NCBI GenBank assembly: GCA_030428885.1
Contig: JAUIEJ010000008.1
Coordinates: 1-64,000 of the forward strand
Reading direction: 5' to 3'
Source of the DNA: Gemmatimonadota bacterium
Lineage (GTDB): Bacteria; Gemmatimonadota; Gemmatimonadetes; Longimicrobiales; Gaopeijiaceae
DNA length: 64,000 bases
In this document: piece by piece, positions 39,642 to 48,380 of the stretch
Numbering within the stretch: the first letter of the stretch is position 1
How the letters are laid out: every line of letters begins with the position of its first letter
Position numbers and translations under genes: made by a program
The notes under the pieces: model-generated
Told to the model about the DNA's origin: nothing
Database searches by the model: none
What the model saw: the letters and a program-made list of their open reading frames with translations, nothing else

Positions 39642-42464
39642 CTACGAGATGATCTTCGGCTTCGCCACCCGGTCCTTCTGCTCGATGTAGGTCAGTCCCT
39701 TCATCATCCAGTCGGGAGCCGGCTCGCCCTTCAGGTAGTGGCCGAACCACTGCATGATCCGCGACTGGTAGTCCTTCTGGTTGGGTTCCCGGCTGAAGCC
39801 GTGGTTCTCGCCCTCGTACGACAGCATGACCATCTGCTTCCCGAGTCGCCGGGCGGCGTTGTAGAACTCCACCCCCTGGTTGTATTCCACGGCGCCGTCG
39901 TTCGTCCCGAAGGCCATGAGCAGCGGCGTGTTCATGTTCTGGATGTGGTGCACCGGGGAGTTGGCCTCGTACGACTCCCAGTCCTCCCACCAGGGCACCT
40001 GCATGCGGCCCTGGCTGATCTCGAAGATGCGGGCGTCGGTCCCCCCGCTGTTCCAGTAGAACGACAGGTACATGCTCATGAGGTTCGTGAGGGGCGCTCC
40101 GGCCACGGCGGCGGCGAAGAGGTCGTCCTGGGTCACGAAGAAGGTGGTCTGGTACCCGCCCCACGAATGGCCGATGAGACCCATACGCTCCGGGTCGACG
40201 GCCGGCTCGTGCTCCACCACCGCCGCCATGGCCGGACGCAGGGTCTCGACGTTGGACTGGCCCGGCCGGCGGTCCCGGTACACGATGTCGGGCCGGAAGA
40301 CGAAGTAGCCGTTCTGGCTCCAGATCTGCTGGTTGTAGTACTGGGTCGGGTCGGGGAGCTGGAACTGGTGCAGCCCCTGGGACAGCAGTTCGTACTGGTA
40401 GACGATCACCGGATACGTCTGGGACGGGTCGTAATTCGCGGGATAGGTGAGCACGCCCTGGAGGCGCCGACCCCACTCGTTCTCGTAGTCCACGAGTTCG
40501 GTGCGACCCCAGGCGAACTCGCCCAGGAACGTATTCGTCGCGGTGACCTGCCGCGCGTCGGCGAGATCGGCTCCGGCCACGAAGATGTCGGGGGAGTCGT
40601 CGAAGCGTTCCATGCGGTAGGTGAATCGGTCGGCGTCGTCGGCCTTGTCCAGGCCGTAGACCCGGGCGTCCTCCCAGACCAGAATGTCGGGCTCGTCGCC
40701 GATCTCGTCGGACCGGGCGTAGCCGGCCTTCTTCGTCCACTCGCCGTAGACCGAGAAGTACAGGGCGTCGTCGTCGTCGAATCCCGGATCGTCGTCGCCG
40801 TCCAGACTCGTGAGGCGCCACCGCACCTGGTCCTCGGCGCCCCGGGTCAGGCGTCGCGCCTCACCGTCCTCCAGGGGCACCATCCACACGTCCCACTCGT
40901 CGTTCAGGAACACCGCGCCGTCGTCTTCCATCCACCCCGCCACGCCGAAGGGGGGCATCTGCTCGACGGTGGGCGTCTGGTCGAGGTTCACGAACGTCGA
41001 CGCGAGTCCCTCCGTGATGTTGCGAGTCTCCCCGGCGATTAGGTCGTGGGCGAACCAGTCCTCGCCCTCGAACCAGAGGACGTATCGGCCACCGGGGCTC
41101 ATGGTCCCGCCGATGGTCAGACGGTCTTCCACCAGGTACCGGCTACCGGAGGCCGGGTCGATGGCGTAGAGATCGAAGAACTGCTGGCGGAACATGGCGT
41201 CGGCGTCGTACGGGGTCTCGTCCCGACCGACCGCTCCGGTACCGTCGGCGCTCAGCGAGACACTCTCGAGTTGGTCGTCGTCGAGGCGGACGAGGGCGTC
41301 GCCATCGACGTGCCAGGCCGCCAGTTCGTTCTCCTGCCGGAGCTGGCGGTCCCTCACGCGCTGCTCGGGGACGGGGTCGACGTCCAGGGTGTGCCAGATT
41401 TCCACCCCCGGTTGATCGTCGTCGTCGGGCTCCTCGCAGGTGGGGGCGTCGTCGTCGCCTTCCTCATCCTCGTCGTCGTCGGACGGCGCCGGACAGGGTG
41501 CGGGGCGCCGGGGCTGGAGTCCCACGAACACCCGTGCGCCGTCGTCGGACCAGGCGGGCGCGCGATACTCCACGACGCGCATGCTCGGGGGGAACCCGCC
41601 GGTGGATCCGGCATCGAGGGTATGGGACTCCGGCGCGGCGCCGTCGACCCCTCGCCAGACCATGGCCACGTGGGCCGTGTCCTCGAACGCCGGGTCGGGT
41701 CGGGTCTTGAGCACCACGAGGTCGTAGGCGTCGTCTCGCCAGGCCATGCGGCGGTAGGTGGCCTCGTCGGTGTCGAGGCCTCGCAGGCGCCCACTCCGGG
41801 CGTCGTACACGCGCACGCCGTTGCCCACCTGATCGGCGGCGTCGGTGACCAGGGCCAGGAGGGCGCCCTGATCACTCCACGCCATCTCGGAGATGTTGCC
41901 GAAGGGCAGTTCGGCGCCCGTGGCCAACTCCCGCACCAGGACGTCCACGCCGTCGGCCTCGGCGTCTTCGGGGGCGTAGCGGCGCAGCGCCACGAAGGCG
42001 CCGTCGGCGGAGAACGCGAAGTCGGCGATCTCGTCCCGGACCGTGGCCGTCCCGGCCCGGAGGTCCATGAGCCCGAACTTGTCCCGCACCGGACGCTTCG
42101 CATCCTCGGCCTTCTCCTCGTCGGCCTGGGACACGCCGATGGCGTAGGCCAGCCACCGACCGTCGTCGCTGAAGGTGGCCTCCCGGGCGTGGGGCACGAC
42201 CACGACGGAGTCGGAATCGGTCCGGTGGATGCGGAGCTCCCGGTCGTCGTCGACCCGGATCACGTCCACCGCCAGCCAGAGCCCATCGGGAGACAGGGTG
42301 CTGGAGCCCAGCCGTTCGAAGCGGTCGTAGTCGCTCTCGCCCACGGTGGGGCGCTGCTGAGCCACCAGTCCGGTGACGGGGCCGGCCGAGGCCAGCATCG
42401 CGGTCAGGGCCGCGGTGGTCCGGAAGACGGAACGGAGGCGGGACGGGACCGGAATCGGGCGCAT
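39642..42464 (-). CDS. Secreted S9-family (prolyl oligopeptidase-type) serine peptidase
   Basis: The 940-residue protein has a signal peptide to about VTGLVAQQ. An N-terminal seven-bladed propeller (about 30-610) is recognisable from repeated LSPDGLWLA and FSDDGRWLA-type blades. The catalytic alpha/beta-hydrolase is at about 650-925. The triad is in GHSWGGY (Ser), GTNDGAVEY (Asp) and GENHGFSR (His). An acidic insert with CPAPSDDDEDEEGDDDAP (near residue 350) interrupts the propeller. Enzymes of this class cut short peptides, often after proline or with a dipeptidyl mode. It sits near other peptide-use genes in the window, but not in their operon. Confidence 0.9.
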   Translation of the reverse strand: MRPIPVPSRLRSVFRTTAALTAMLASAGPVTGLVAQQRPTVGESDYDRFERLGSSTLSPDGLWLAVDVIRVDDDRELRIHRTDSDSVVVVPHAREATFSDDGRWLAYAIGVSQADEEKAEDAKRPVRDKFGLMDLRAGTATVRDEIADFAFSADGAFVALRRYAPEDAEADGVDVLVRELATGAELPFGNISEMAWSDQGALLALVTDAADQVGNGVRVYDARSGRLRGLDTDEATYRRMAWRDDAYDLVVLKTRPDPAFEDTAHVAMVWRGVDGAAPESHTLDAGSTGGFPPSMRVVEYRAPAWSDDGARVFVGLQPRRPAPCPAPSDDDEDEEGDDDAPTCEEPDDDDQPGVEIWHTLDVDPVPEQRVRDRQLRQENELAAWHVDGDALVRLDDDQLESVSLSADGTGAVGRDETPYDADAMFRQQFFDLYAIDPASGSRYLVEDRLTIGGTMSPGGRYVLWFEGEDWFAHDLIAGETRNITEGLASTFVNLDQTPTVEQMPPFGVAGWMEDDGAVFLNDEWDVWMVPLEDGEARRLTRGAEDQVRWRLTSLDGDDDPGFDDDDALYFSVYGEWTKKAGYARSDEIGDEPDILVWEDARVYGLDKADDADRFTYRMERFDDSPDIFVAGADLADARQVTATNTFLGEFAWGRTELVDYENEWGRRLQGVLTYPANYDPSQTYPVIVYQYELLSQGLHQFQLPDPTQYYNQQIWSQNGYFVFRPDIVYRDRRPGQSNVETLRPAMAAVVEHEPAVDPERMGLIGHSWGGYQTTFFVTQDDLFAAAVAGAPLTNLMSMYLSFYWNSGGTDARIFEISQGRMQVPWWEDWESYEANSPVHHIQNMNTPLLMAFGTNDGAVEYNQGVEFYNAARRLGKQMVMLSYEGENHGFSREPNQKDYQSRIMQWFGHYLKGEPAPDWMMKGLTYIEQKDRVAKPKIIS

Positions 42465-42565
42465 GGCACGGCGGGTTCGAGGCGTCGAGGACGGCGACCC
42501 CGGAGCGGGTCCGCCGTGGACGGCCATCATGGTCCCGGTCCCGTCTCCCGGGCAAGCGTATCGAG

Positions 42566-42585
42566 GCCCCCAACCTCCTGGGGGC
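42566..42585. other. Short GC hairpin in a 226-bp divergent gap
   Basis: GCCCCCA (42566-42572) pairs with TGGGGGC (42579-42585) around a six-base loop between the S9 peptidase and the outer-membrane-type gene. It may be an untranslated-region hairpin or operator. Otherwise the gap shows no gene. Confidence 0.25.
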
Positions 42586-42690
42586 AGGATCGGTCTGGCA
42601 CGTGGGCACAGGAGGCTGACCCGGAGCCACAATCGGGATCGGCCGTGGGCGTCCATCGTTGGAGGACTCGCTCTCTCAAGGGAGGTCCCC

Positions 42691-43401
42691 ATGCGTATTC
42701 CCGGCGCTCGTGTCGCCCTGTACTCCGCTGTTCTCGTTCTTGCCGCGACGGGATGTGCCGCCCAGACGACCGATCTCGACGGTCGATGGACGGTGGCCCT
42801 GGAATTGGGTGAACTGCCCCTCCACGGCTCCTTCAAGCTCGGGGTTTCGGCGGGGTACCAGTGGAACGAGCACGCCTGGTTCGGACTGGCCTGGCAGATG
42901 CCCGACGAGATCCGCCGGGGTGGCAGTTCCTTCAACGCGGAAGCCACCGGCCTCGAGGGCTTGGTGGGGACCCAGGAGGAGGTGGGGCAGCGGGCGTACC
43001 TTCACGCCCGGATTCGGCCCCACCGCTATGCGCCCCACCTCTCGGTGGGACTCGTCTACAACGCCCGGGACACCGAGATCATGCGGTACGACGACCGGGT
43101 CCGAACCGCCGACGGGACCGAGGCGTCCGGGTCCGTGACGATCCGATCGTCCCGGCGGAGTGCGGTACGGCCGGCTCTGGGTGCGGGGTACGCGTGGACC
43201 TCACCCGAGGGGATCACGGTCTTCGCCGAATGGTCGGGATGGTGGCTGCGTGGGGCGCCGCAGCCCGAGGTCGCCATCACGGCGGCGGGTGCCGATCCGG
43301 CGTTCGTCGACGAGGTGGATCGCCGCCTTCGGGAGCACTTCACCTCCAGCGTGTTCAACACCTGGCACATCTTCCAGATGGGAGTGGGCATCAGTTGGTG
43401 A
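42691..43401 (+). CDS. Secreted outer-membrane beta-barrel-like protein
   Basis: The 236-residue protein has an excellent ribosome site (GGGAGG, four bases before ATG 42691) and a signal ending in TGCAAQ. The rest alternates aromatic and polar residues as in barrel strands (FKLGVSAGYQWNEHAWFGLAWQM, YLHARIRPHRY, HLSVGLVYNARD, RPALGAGYAWTSPEG, FAEWSGWWLRG) and ends with HIFQMGVGISW. The terminal aromatic is typical of outer-membrane proteins, which suggests a small 8-stranded barrel. No family is named. The 3' end overlaps the convergent AraC-type gene by eleven bases. Confidence 0.72.
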   Translation: MRIPGARVALYSAVLVLAATGCAAQTTDLDGRWTVALELGELPLHGSFKLGVSAGYQWNEHAWFGLAWQMPDEIRRGGSSFNAEATGLEGLVGTQEEVGQRAYLHARIRPHRYAPHLSVGLVYNARDTEIMRYDDRVRTADGTEASGSVTIRSSRRSAVRPALGAGYAWTSPEGITVFAEWSGWWLRGAPQPEVAITAAGADPAFVDEVDRRLREHFTSSVFNTWHIFQMGVGISW

Positions 43402-44440
43402 CGGGCGGCGCCCCTCGACCGGCGGTCTGGCGCCACCGCCCCGGCGCCTCGCCGGTGATGCGTTTGAAGGCGTGGCTGAAGTGGGCCGAGTCGGCGAACC
43501 CGCAGATGTAGCCCACGGCCGTGGCGTTGAGGTCGGACTCCACCAGCAGCCGCTGAGCTTCGGCGACCCGGATCCGTAGCACGAGGTCGGTGAAGGTCAG
43601 CCCGACGTCGGAGAGGCGTCGCTGGAGGGTGCGTCGGGACATGAACAGCCGCGTCGCCACTTCCGCTACCGACCAGCGGCGACCCAGGTCCTCCCGGAGG
43701 ATTCGTTCCACCGCGGCCGCCACACCGGGGCGATCGTCGATCTCGTCCAGACGCGCCTGGTCCAGGAGCAGTTCATCGAGCCCTGCCATGGGCGTACGGG
43801 TGGCCTGGAAGGAGTCCCAGCGAAAGTCCCATTCCTCGTATCCGCCACTCGCGGGCACAGATGCGAGTCCGTCGTCGGCCCACGCCACCGCATGGGGATC
43901 TGACGAGCGTGGGAACCGCAGCGACAGGCCCCGGGCGCCGATCATGCCCAGCATGGCCACGTGCTGGCCGCACGACGCCAGGCTCTCCGTGGGCTCGGGG
44001 GGACTCCGCCCGGACGCGCCATGCTCCAGAACGAGGGAACCCGGCGCCGAGGCCAGGATCCGCACCCGGTGCCGGGAGTGGATGAATCGGGCCAATCGAT
44101 CCTCCTTCTGCACGAGGATCTCGGGTCGATCCGAGTTCAGGAGGACGAAGAGCAGGGGATGGACGGCGTGCCGCAGTTGCACCCCCGCTTCGAGAATCGG
44201 GCCGCCTCCGTAGCGCGAGTACACCTGCTGTAGCAGCGCTCGGTAGGGGTCCAGGGGCACCGCGTGGTCGGTACCCTCGAGCCACGACAGATCCGCTCCG
44301 TCCACCACCGGACGCGCGGGGGTGGTGCGGAGCCCGCCGATGATCACGTCGGCCACCGCACGGAGGATCTGTCCGGACATGGCGCAGCGGTGCAGGAGGG
44401 TGGCGCGGCCGCTCAATCTCGCGGCGCGGGACGGTGCCAT
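43391..44440 (-). CDS. AraC-family regulator with AraC-ligand-like N-terminal domain
   Basis: The 349-residue protein starts at ATG 44440; a GTG at 44488 is the alternative. Residues 25-215 resemble the PF12625-type ligand domain (DGADLSWLEG, AGVQLRHAVHPLLFVLLNSD). The C-terminal HTH pair reads RWSVAEVATRLFMSRRTLQRRLSDVGLTFTDLV and NATAVGYICGFADSAHFSHAFKRITGEAPGRWR, textbook OruR/ArgR-like AraC wording. It is divergent from an SDR gene with 62 bp between starts, so it probably controls that gene. The ligand is unknown. Confidence 0.88.
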   Translation of the reverse strand: MAPSRAARLSGRATLLHRCAMSGQILRAVADVIIGGLRTTPARPVVDGADLSWLEGTDHAVPLDPYRALLQQVYSRYGGGPILEAGVQLRHAVHPLLFVLLNSDRPEILVQKEDRLARFIHSRHRVRILASAPGSLVLEHGASGRSPPEPTESLASCGQHVAMLGMIGARGLSLRFPRSSDPHAVAWADDGLASVPASGGYEEWDFRWDSFQATRTPMAGLDELLLDQARLDEIDDRPGVAAAVERILREDLGRRWSVAEVATRLFMSRRTLQRRLSDVGLTFTDLVLRIRVAEAQRLLVESDLNATAVGYICGFADSAHFSHAFKRITGEAPGRWRQTAGRGAPPVTN

Positions 44441-44502
44441 CGTGAAACCGTCGCCGGTGCCCGACGATGCACCGGCTCCCTCGAACACGAAAGGTGAGAC
44501 CC

Positions 44503-45246
44503 ATGAAGCTCCACGGGCGGACGGTTCTGGTGACGGGTGGAAGCCGGGGCATCGGTCTGGAATTGGCCGGGTGCCTGGCAGCCCGGGGCGCTCGGGTGGC
44601 CGTCTGCGGACGAAGCGAGGAGGCGCCGTCGGCGTTGGCGGCGTTCGGGCGATCGGTGCGCTATCTGCGGTGCGATCTCGCCGATGCGTCGCAGGTACGG
44701 GCGCTGCCTGCTCGGGTGCGTCGGGAGTTGGGGAGCCCCAGCGTGCTGGTGAACAACGCCGGCGTGCAGTTCAATCACGAATGGGCCCACACCCGACCCG
44801 ACGATCGGGCGCGCTGGGCGGAGACGGAGCTGACCGTGAACCTGGTGGCACCGGCGCTCCTCACGGCCCTGCTCCTGGACGACCTTCGGGCGGCGGACCC
44901 CGGGGTGGTGGTGAACGTCACGTCGCTTCTCGCTCTGGCCCCCAAGCCCTCGGCCCCCACCTACTGCGCCAGCAAGGCCGGCCTGCGCAGCTTCACCCGG
45001 GCGCTCCGGTGGCAGCTCGCCGACGATCCGTCGGTGCGGGTGGTGGAAGCCGTGCCGCCTCTCGTGGACACCGCCATGGCGGCCGGGCGCGGGTCGAAGA
45101 AGATGGACCCGGCCGACGTGGCCCATCGCATCGTCGCGGGACTCCTGGCCGACGAGACGGAGATCCGGATCGGGGCGGCCCGGGTGGTGGGGGGGCTGGC
45201 CCGTGTGGCGCCGGCGGCGGTGGAGGCCCTTCTGAAGGGGGGGTGA
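44503..45246 (+). CDS. Short-chain dehydrogenase/reductase
   Basis: The 247-residue protein starts at ATG 44503 (GGTGAG upstream). It has the classical SDR set: cofactor loop VTGGSRGIGLEL, NNAG in the beta-4 region, catalytic Ser in NVTSLLALAPK, and YCASK as Tyr-x-x-x-Lys. Length is normal for a classical SDR. An Arg at CGRSEE after beta-2 points to NADP(H). The substrate is unknown. It is divergent from an AraC regulator, which may respond to the same compound. Confidence 0.92.
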   Translation: MKLHGRTVLVTGGSRGIGLELAGCLAARGARVAVCGRSEEAPSALAAFGRSVRYLRCDLADASQVRALPARVRRELGSPSVLVNNAGVQFNHEWAHTRPDDRARWAETELTVNLVAPALLTALLLDDLRAADPGVVVNVTSLLALAPKPSAPTYCASKAGLRSFTRALRWQLADDPSVRVVEAVPPLVDTAMAAGRGSKKMDPADVAHRIVAGLLADETEIRIGAARVVGGLARVAPAAVEALLKGG

Positions 45247-45286
45247 AACTCCCTCGACCCGGGACCCGTAGGTCGATGCGTCGCGA

Positions 45287-45310
45287 CACGAGGTATCGTG
45301 CCACGAGGTA
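45287..45310. promoter_or_regulatory. Candidate PadR operator
   Basis: CACGAGGTATCGTG (45287-45300) is a dyad with 5-bp arms CACGA/TCGTG. It is followed by a direct partial copy, CACGAGGTA (45302-45310), 15 bp before the PadR ATG. PadR regulators of ABC operons usually repress their own promoter, so this is the likely autoregulatory site. Confidence 0.45.
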
Positions 45311-45324
45311 CTCACGGAGCGCTC

Positions 45325-45708
45325 ATGACCGACGGACTCACCGAACGGGCTCGCACCCATCTGCCGCTGACGGATGCGGTCTTCCACCTCATGCTCTCCC
45401 TCGCCGACGGCCCGGCCCACGGCTACGGCATCCTGCTGGAGGTGGAGGAGCGGAGTGACGGAGCCGTGCGCATGGGCACGGGCACCCTCTACTCCGCCGT
45501 GAAGCGGCTGAGGGACCAGGGGTTGATCGAAGACGTGGCCGCTCCGGCCGATCCGGGCGATTCGGAGGCCGGCGGCGACCCGCGGCGACGCTACTACGGG
45601 CTCACGGCTCTGGGCCGGGCCGTGCTCCGGGAGGAGGCGAGGCGTCTCGAGGCCCTGGTGTCGTTCGCCCGGAGGAAGTCGGTCCTCGATGCAGGAGGGC
45701 CGGGGTGA
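45325..45708 (+). CDS. PadR-family transcriptional regulator
   Basis: The 127-residue protein starts at ATG 45325 (GGAG site). It has the PadR winged helix: LTDAVFHLMLSLADGPAHGYGILLEVEERSDG, MGTGTLYSAVKRLRDQGLIED, and RRRYYGLTALGRAVLREEARRLEALV. PadR proteins next to this type of ABC permease repress it until a toxic compound binds. Its stop overlaps the permease start as GTGA, so both are co-translated. The effector is unknown. Confidence 0.92.
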   Translation: MTDGLTERARTHLPLTDAVFHLMLSLADGPAHGYGILLEVEERSDGAVRMGTGTLYSAVKRLRDQGLIEDVAAPADPGDSEAGGDPRRRYYGLTALGRAVLREEARRLEALVSFARRKSVLDAGGPG

Positions 45709-48377
45709 GCCCGGGTCGCGCGCCCGTCCTGCTGCGGGCGCTCGCCCGACTGCTGCCGGCGGAGTTCCGGCGGGAGTTCGGAGACGAGGTGCTGGCCGTG
45801 GCCGCCCGACGGGTGGCCACCGGAAGGAAGGGGTTGGGGGCCGAGAGCCTCGACCTCATGCGAACCGTGATCCGGGAGCGATGGAGTGCCGTCCGGACCG
45901 ATGTACTGGATCTCACGAAGGCGGGAGGGGAACCCATGGGAACGTTGATTCGGGACGTACGCTACGCCGTGCGCATGCTGTGGAAGACACCGGTGGTGAG
46001 CGTGATCGCCGCCCTCTCGCTGGCCCTGGGCATTGCGGCGACCTCGTCCATGCTGGCCATGGCCGACGGGTTCCTCTACTCGCCGATTCCGTGGGACGAG
46101 GGAGGGGAGGTCGTCAACGTCAACATGCGGAACCCGGCCCGGAACATCCCCTCGGGAGGGGGCCTTTCGGCGGCCACCTTCTTCGAACTCCGGGACTCCG
46201 ACGCCTTCGCCGAGCTCGCTCTCTACGCCAGCGCCATCACCAACCTCTCGGAAGAGGGACGGGATCCGGAGCAGATCCAGCGCGTGGTGTCCAGTCCGGG
46301 CTTCCTGGACATCGTGCGCCGATCTCCCGCCGTGGGACGGGCCTTCACCGACGAGGACGCCCTGGACGGGGCCGAGCCCACCGCGGTCCTCATGTATCCC
46401 TTCTGGGAGCGCCGCTACGGGGCCGATCCGGGCGTGATCGGGCGCTCGGTGGAGATCGGCGGCGAGGCCCACACCATCATCGGGGTCATGCCGGAGGACT
46501 TCGAACTCATTCCGGCCAACGTTCAGGTCCTGAGCACCTCGAACTTCGAGGACCAGCGGACGAATCACCTGCGCCAGTACCTGGTGGTGGGCCGCCTCGC
46601 CGACGGGGTCACCCTCGAGCGGGCCGATGCCGAGGCGGCGTCGGTCCAGCAGGGCGTGGCCGCCCTGGCCGATGCCGAGGCGTACGAGGGGTGGGAGGCC
46701 CAGGTCGAATGGTTCCGCGACATCTTTCCGGGGCCGACCGACACGCGACTGATCCAGGTGCTCATGGCGGTGGCGCTCTTCGGACTGCTCATCGCCTGCG
46801 CCAACGTGGCGAACCTGCTCCTGGGGCGGGCGGAGCAGCGCCAGCGAGAGGTTTCGGTCCGCACGGCCCTCGGCGCCGGCCGGGGGCGCATCATTCGCCA
46901 GTTGCTCACCGAGAGCGTGGTTCTGGCCGGGATCGGCGGGGCGGTCGGCTTGGGGCTCGCGGTGATGCTCGTCGATTGGTTCGCCTTCTCCATGCCGGCC
47001 GAACTCCCCCGGGCTCTGTATCCGCAGCTTTCCCCGCGGGTGCTGGTGATCTCCTGTGCCGTGACCCTCGGAGCGGGTGTGTTGTTCGGCCTGGCCCCGG
47101 CGCTCCACGCGGTGAAGGGCGATCTGAGGAATGCCCTGGCGGGCTCCCGGGGCGGCACGGCGGGTCGATCGCGGCGGCGGGTGCGCAACGCGTTCGTGAT
47201 CTCCGAGTTCGCGGTGGCCCTGGCGCTCCTCACCGGCGCGGGCATCCTCGTGGAAGCCTTCCAGACCATTGCCGGTGGGGATCCGGGGTTCGAGTCGTCC
47301 GGGGTGATGACCTTCGTGGTCGCGCCCACGGCGGATCGGCACCCCGACGGAGAGGCCCTCCAGACGTTCCGCCGGTCGGCCCTGGAGGCGCTGGAGGCGC
47401 GCCCCGAGATCGGGCGCGCGGCGCTCATGAGCCACCTGCCTCGGTCCCGGAACGGGTCCCTCACCAACTACACCATCGACGGGCAGGACCCGCCGGCCCG
47501 GGCCACCGACCTCCAGGCGAACTGGGTGGCCGCCTCCCCCGAGTTCGTCGACGCCCTGGCCGCGCGGATGACGTCCGGCCGCTTCTTCGGTCCCGAGGAC
47601 GGGGCCGACACCCCGCCCGTGGCGGTGGTGAGCCGGGCATTCGCCGAGCGGCACTTCCCCGATGAGGACCCGGTGGGGCGTACCCTCCACCTCTCCCGGG
47701 ATCAGAGCGGAGCCGCCGCCGGGAGCGGACGCCGGATCGTGGGCGTCATCGACGACGTGGCCATGGATCGACTCGAGATCAACGCCCGCCCTTCACCCAC
47801 CGTGTTCGTTCCCGTCGCCCAGACGCCGGTGCGCACCCTGGCGTTCGCCGTGACGGCCGCGGGGTCCGACGAAGGGCTGCCTCCGGCCATTCGCGAGGCC
47901 GTGCTCTCGGTGGACCCGACCCTTCCGGTGGGTTCGCTGAAGACCCTGGATACCCACGTCGCCGAGCAGTTGGCGGGCCCCCGCATGATCGGGGTCTTCG
48001 TGGGGGGCATCGGGGCCATCGCGTTGTTGCTGGCCGCCCTCGGGATCTACGGCGTCATGGCGCACAGCGTCGTGCAGCGCACCCGGGAGATCGGGATTCG
48101 GGTCGCCATGGGCGCCGAACGGGGCACGGTCATCGGCATGGTCACCCGCAGCGGCTTCGGCCTGGTGGGCGTGGGGATGTTGGCGGGGGTGCCCCTGGCC
48201 TGGCTCATGTACCGCGCGACCCAGGCGGCCCTTGGCGAACTGGTGGGTCTGATGTCGCCCGTGGGGCCGTTCCTCGGGGTCACGGTCGTGCTGATCGGCG
48301 TGGCCGCCGTGGCGACCCTGGTGCCTGCGGTGCGGGCGTCCACCATCCGGCCGGCCCGGGTCCTGGGAGGCGAGTGA
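45705..48377 (+). CDS. ADOP-type ABC transporter permease (FtsX/MacB fold, duplicated)
   Basis: The 890-residue protein starts at GTG 45705, four bases into the PadR stop. Its N-terminal extension of about 80 residues (LLRALARLLPAEFRREFGDEVLAVAARR) is the usual helical leader of acidobacterial duplicated orphan permeases. Two FtsX/MacB halves follow: VRMLWKTPVVSVIAALSLALGIAAT then MacB-periplasmic and the FLIACANVANLLLGRAEQRQREVSVRTALGAGRGRIIRQ core, and again near the C-terminus with ERGTVIGMVTRSG. No ATPase gene is adjacent, as is common for these orphan permeases. It probably moves lipids or toxic molecules with a distant ATPase. Confidence 0.92.
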   Translation: MSPGRAPVLLRALARLLPAEFRREFGDEVLAVAARRVATGRKGLGAESLDLMRTVIRERWSAVRTDVLDLTKAGGEPMGTLIRDVRYAVRMLWKTPVVSVIAALSLALGIAATSSMLAMADGFLYSPIPWDEGGEVVNVNMRNPARNIPSGGGLSAATFFELRDSDAFAELALYASAITNLSEEGRDPEQIQRVVSSPGFLDIVRRSPAVGRAFTDEDALDGAEPTAVLMYPFWERRYGADPGVIGRSVEIGGEAHTIIGVMPEDFELIPANVQVLSTSNFEDQRTNHLRQYLVVGRLADGVTLERADAEAASVQQGVAALADAEAYEGWEAQVEWFRDIFPGPTDTRLIQVLMAVALFGLLIACANVANLLLGRAEQRQREVSVRTALGAGRGRIIRQLLTESVVLAGIGGAVGLGLAVMLVDWFAFSMPAELPRALYPQLSPRVLVISCAVTLGAGVLFGLAPALHAVKGDLRNALAGSRGGTAGRSRRRVRNAFVISEFAVALALLTGAGILVEAFQTIAGGDPGFESSGVMTFVVAPTADRHPDGEALQTFRRSALEALEARPEIGRAALMSHLPRSRNGSLTNYTIDGQDPPARATDLQANWVAASPEFVDALAARMTSGRFFGPEDGADTPPVAVVSRAFAERHFPDEDPVGRTLHLSRDQSGAAAGSGRRIVGVIDDVAMDRLEINARPSPTVFVPVAQTPVRTLAFAVTAAGSDEGLPPAIREAVLSVDPTLPVGSLKTLDTHVAEQLAGPRMIGVFVGGIGAIALLLAALGIYGVMAHSVVQRTREIGIRVAMGAERGTVIGMVTRSGFGLVGVGMLAGVPLAWLMYRATQAALGELVGLMSPVGPFLGVTVVLIGVAAVATLVPAVRASTIRPARVLGGE

Positions 48378-48380
48378 CCG

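Noticed and set aside
42373-42690. Longer N-terminus for the outer-membrane-type protein
   Set aside because: The GGGAGG ribosome site and signal peptide fix the start at 42691.
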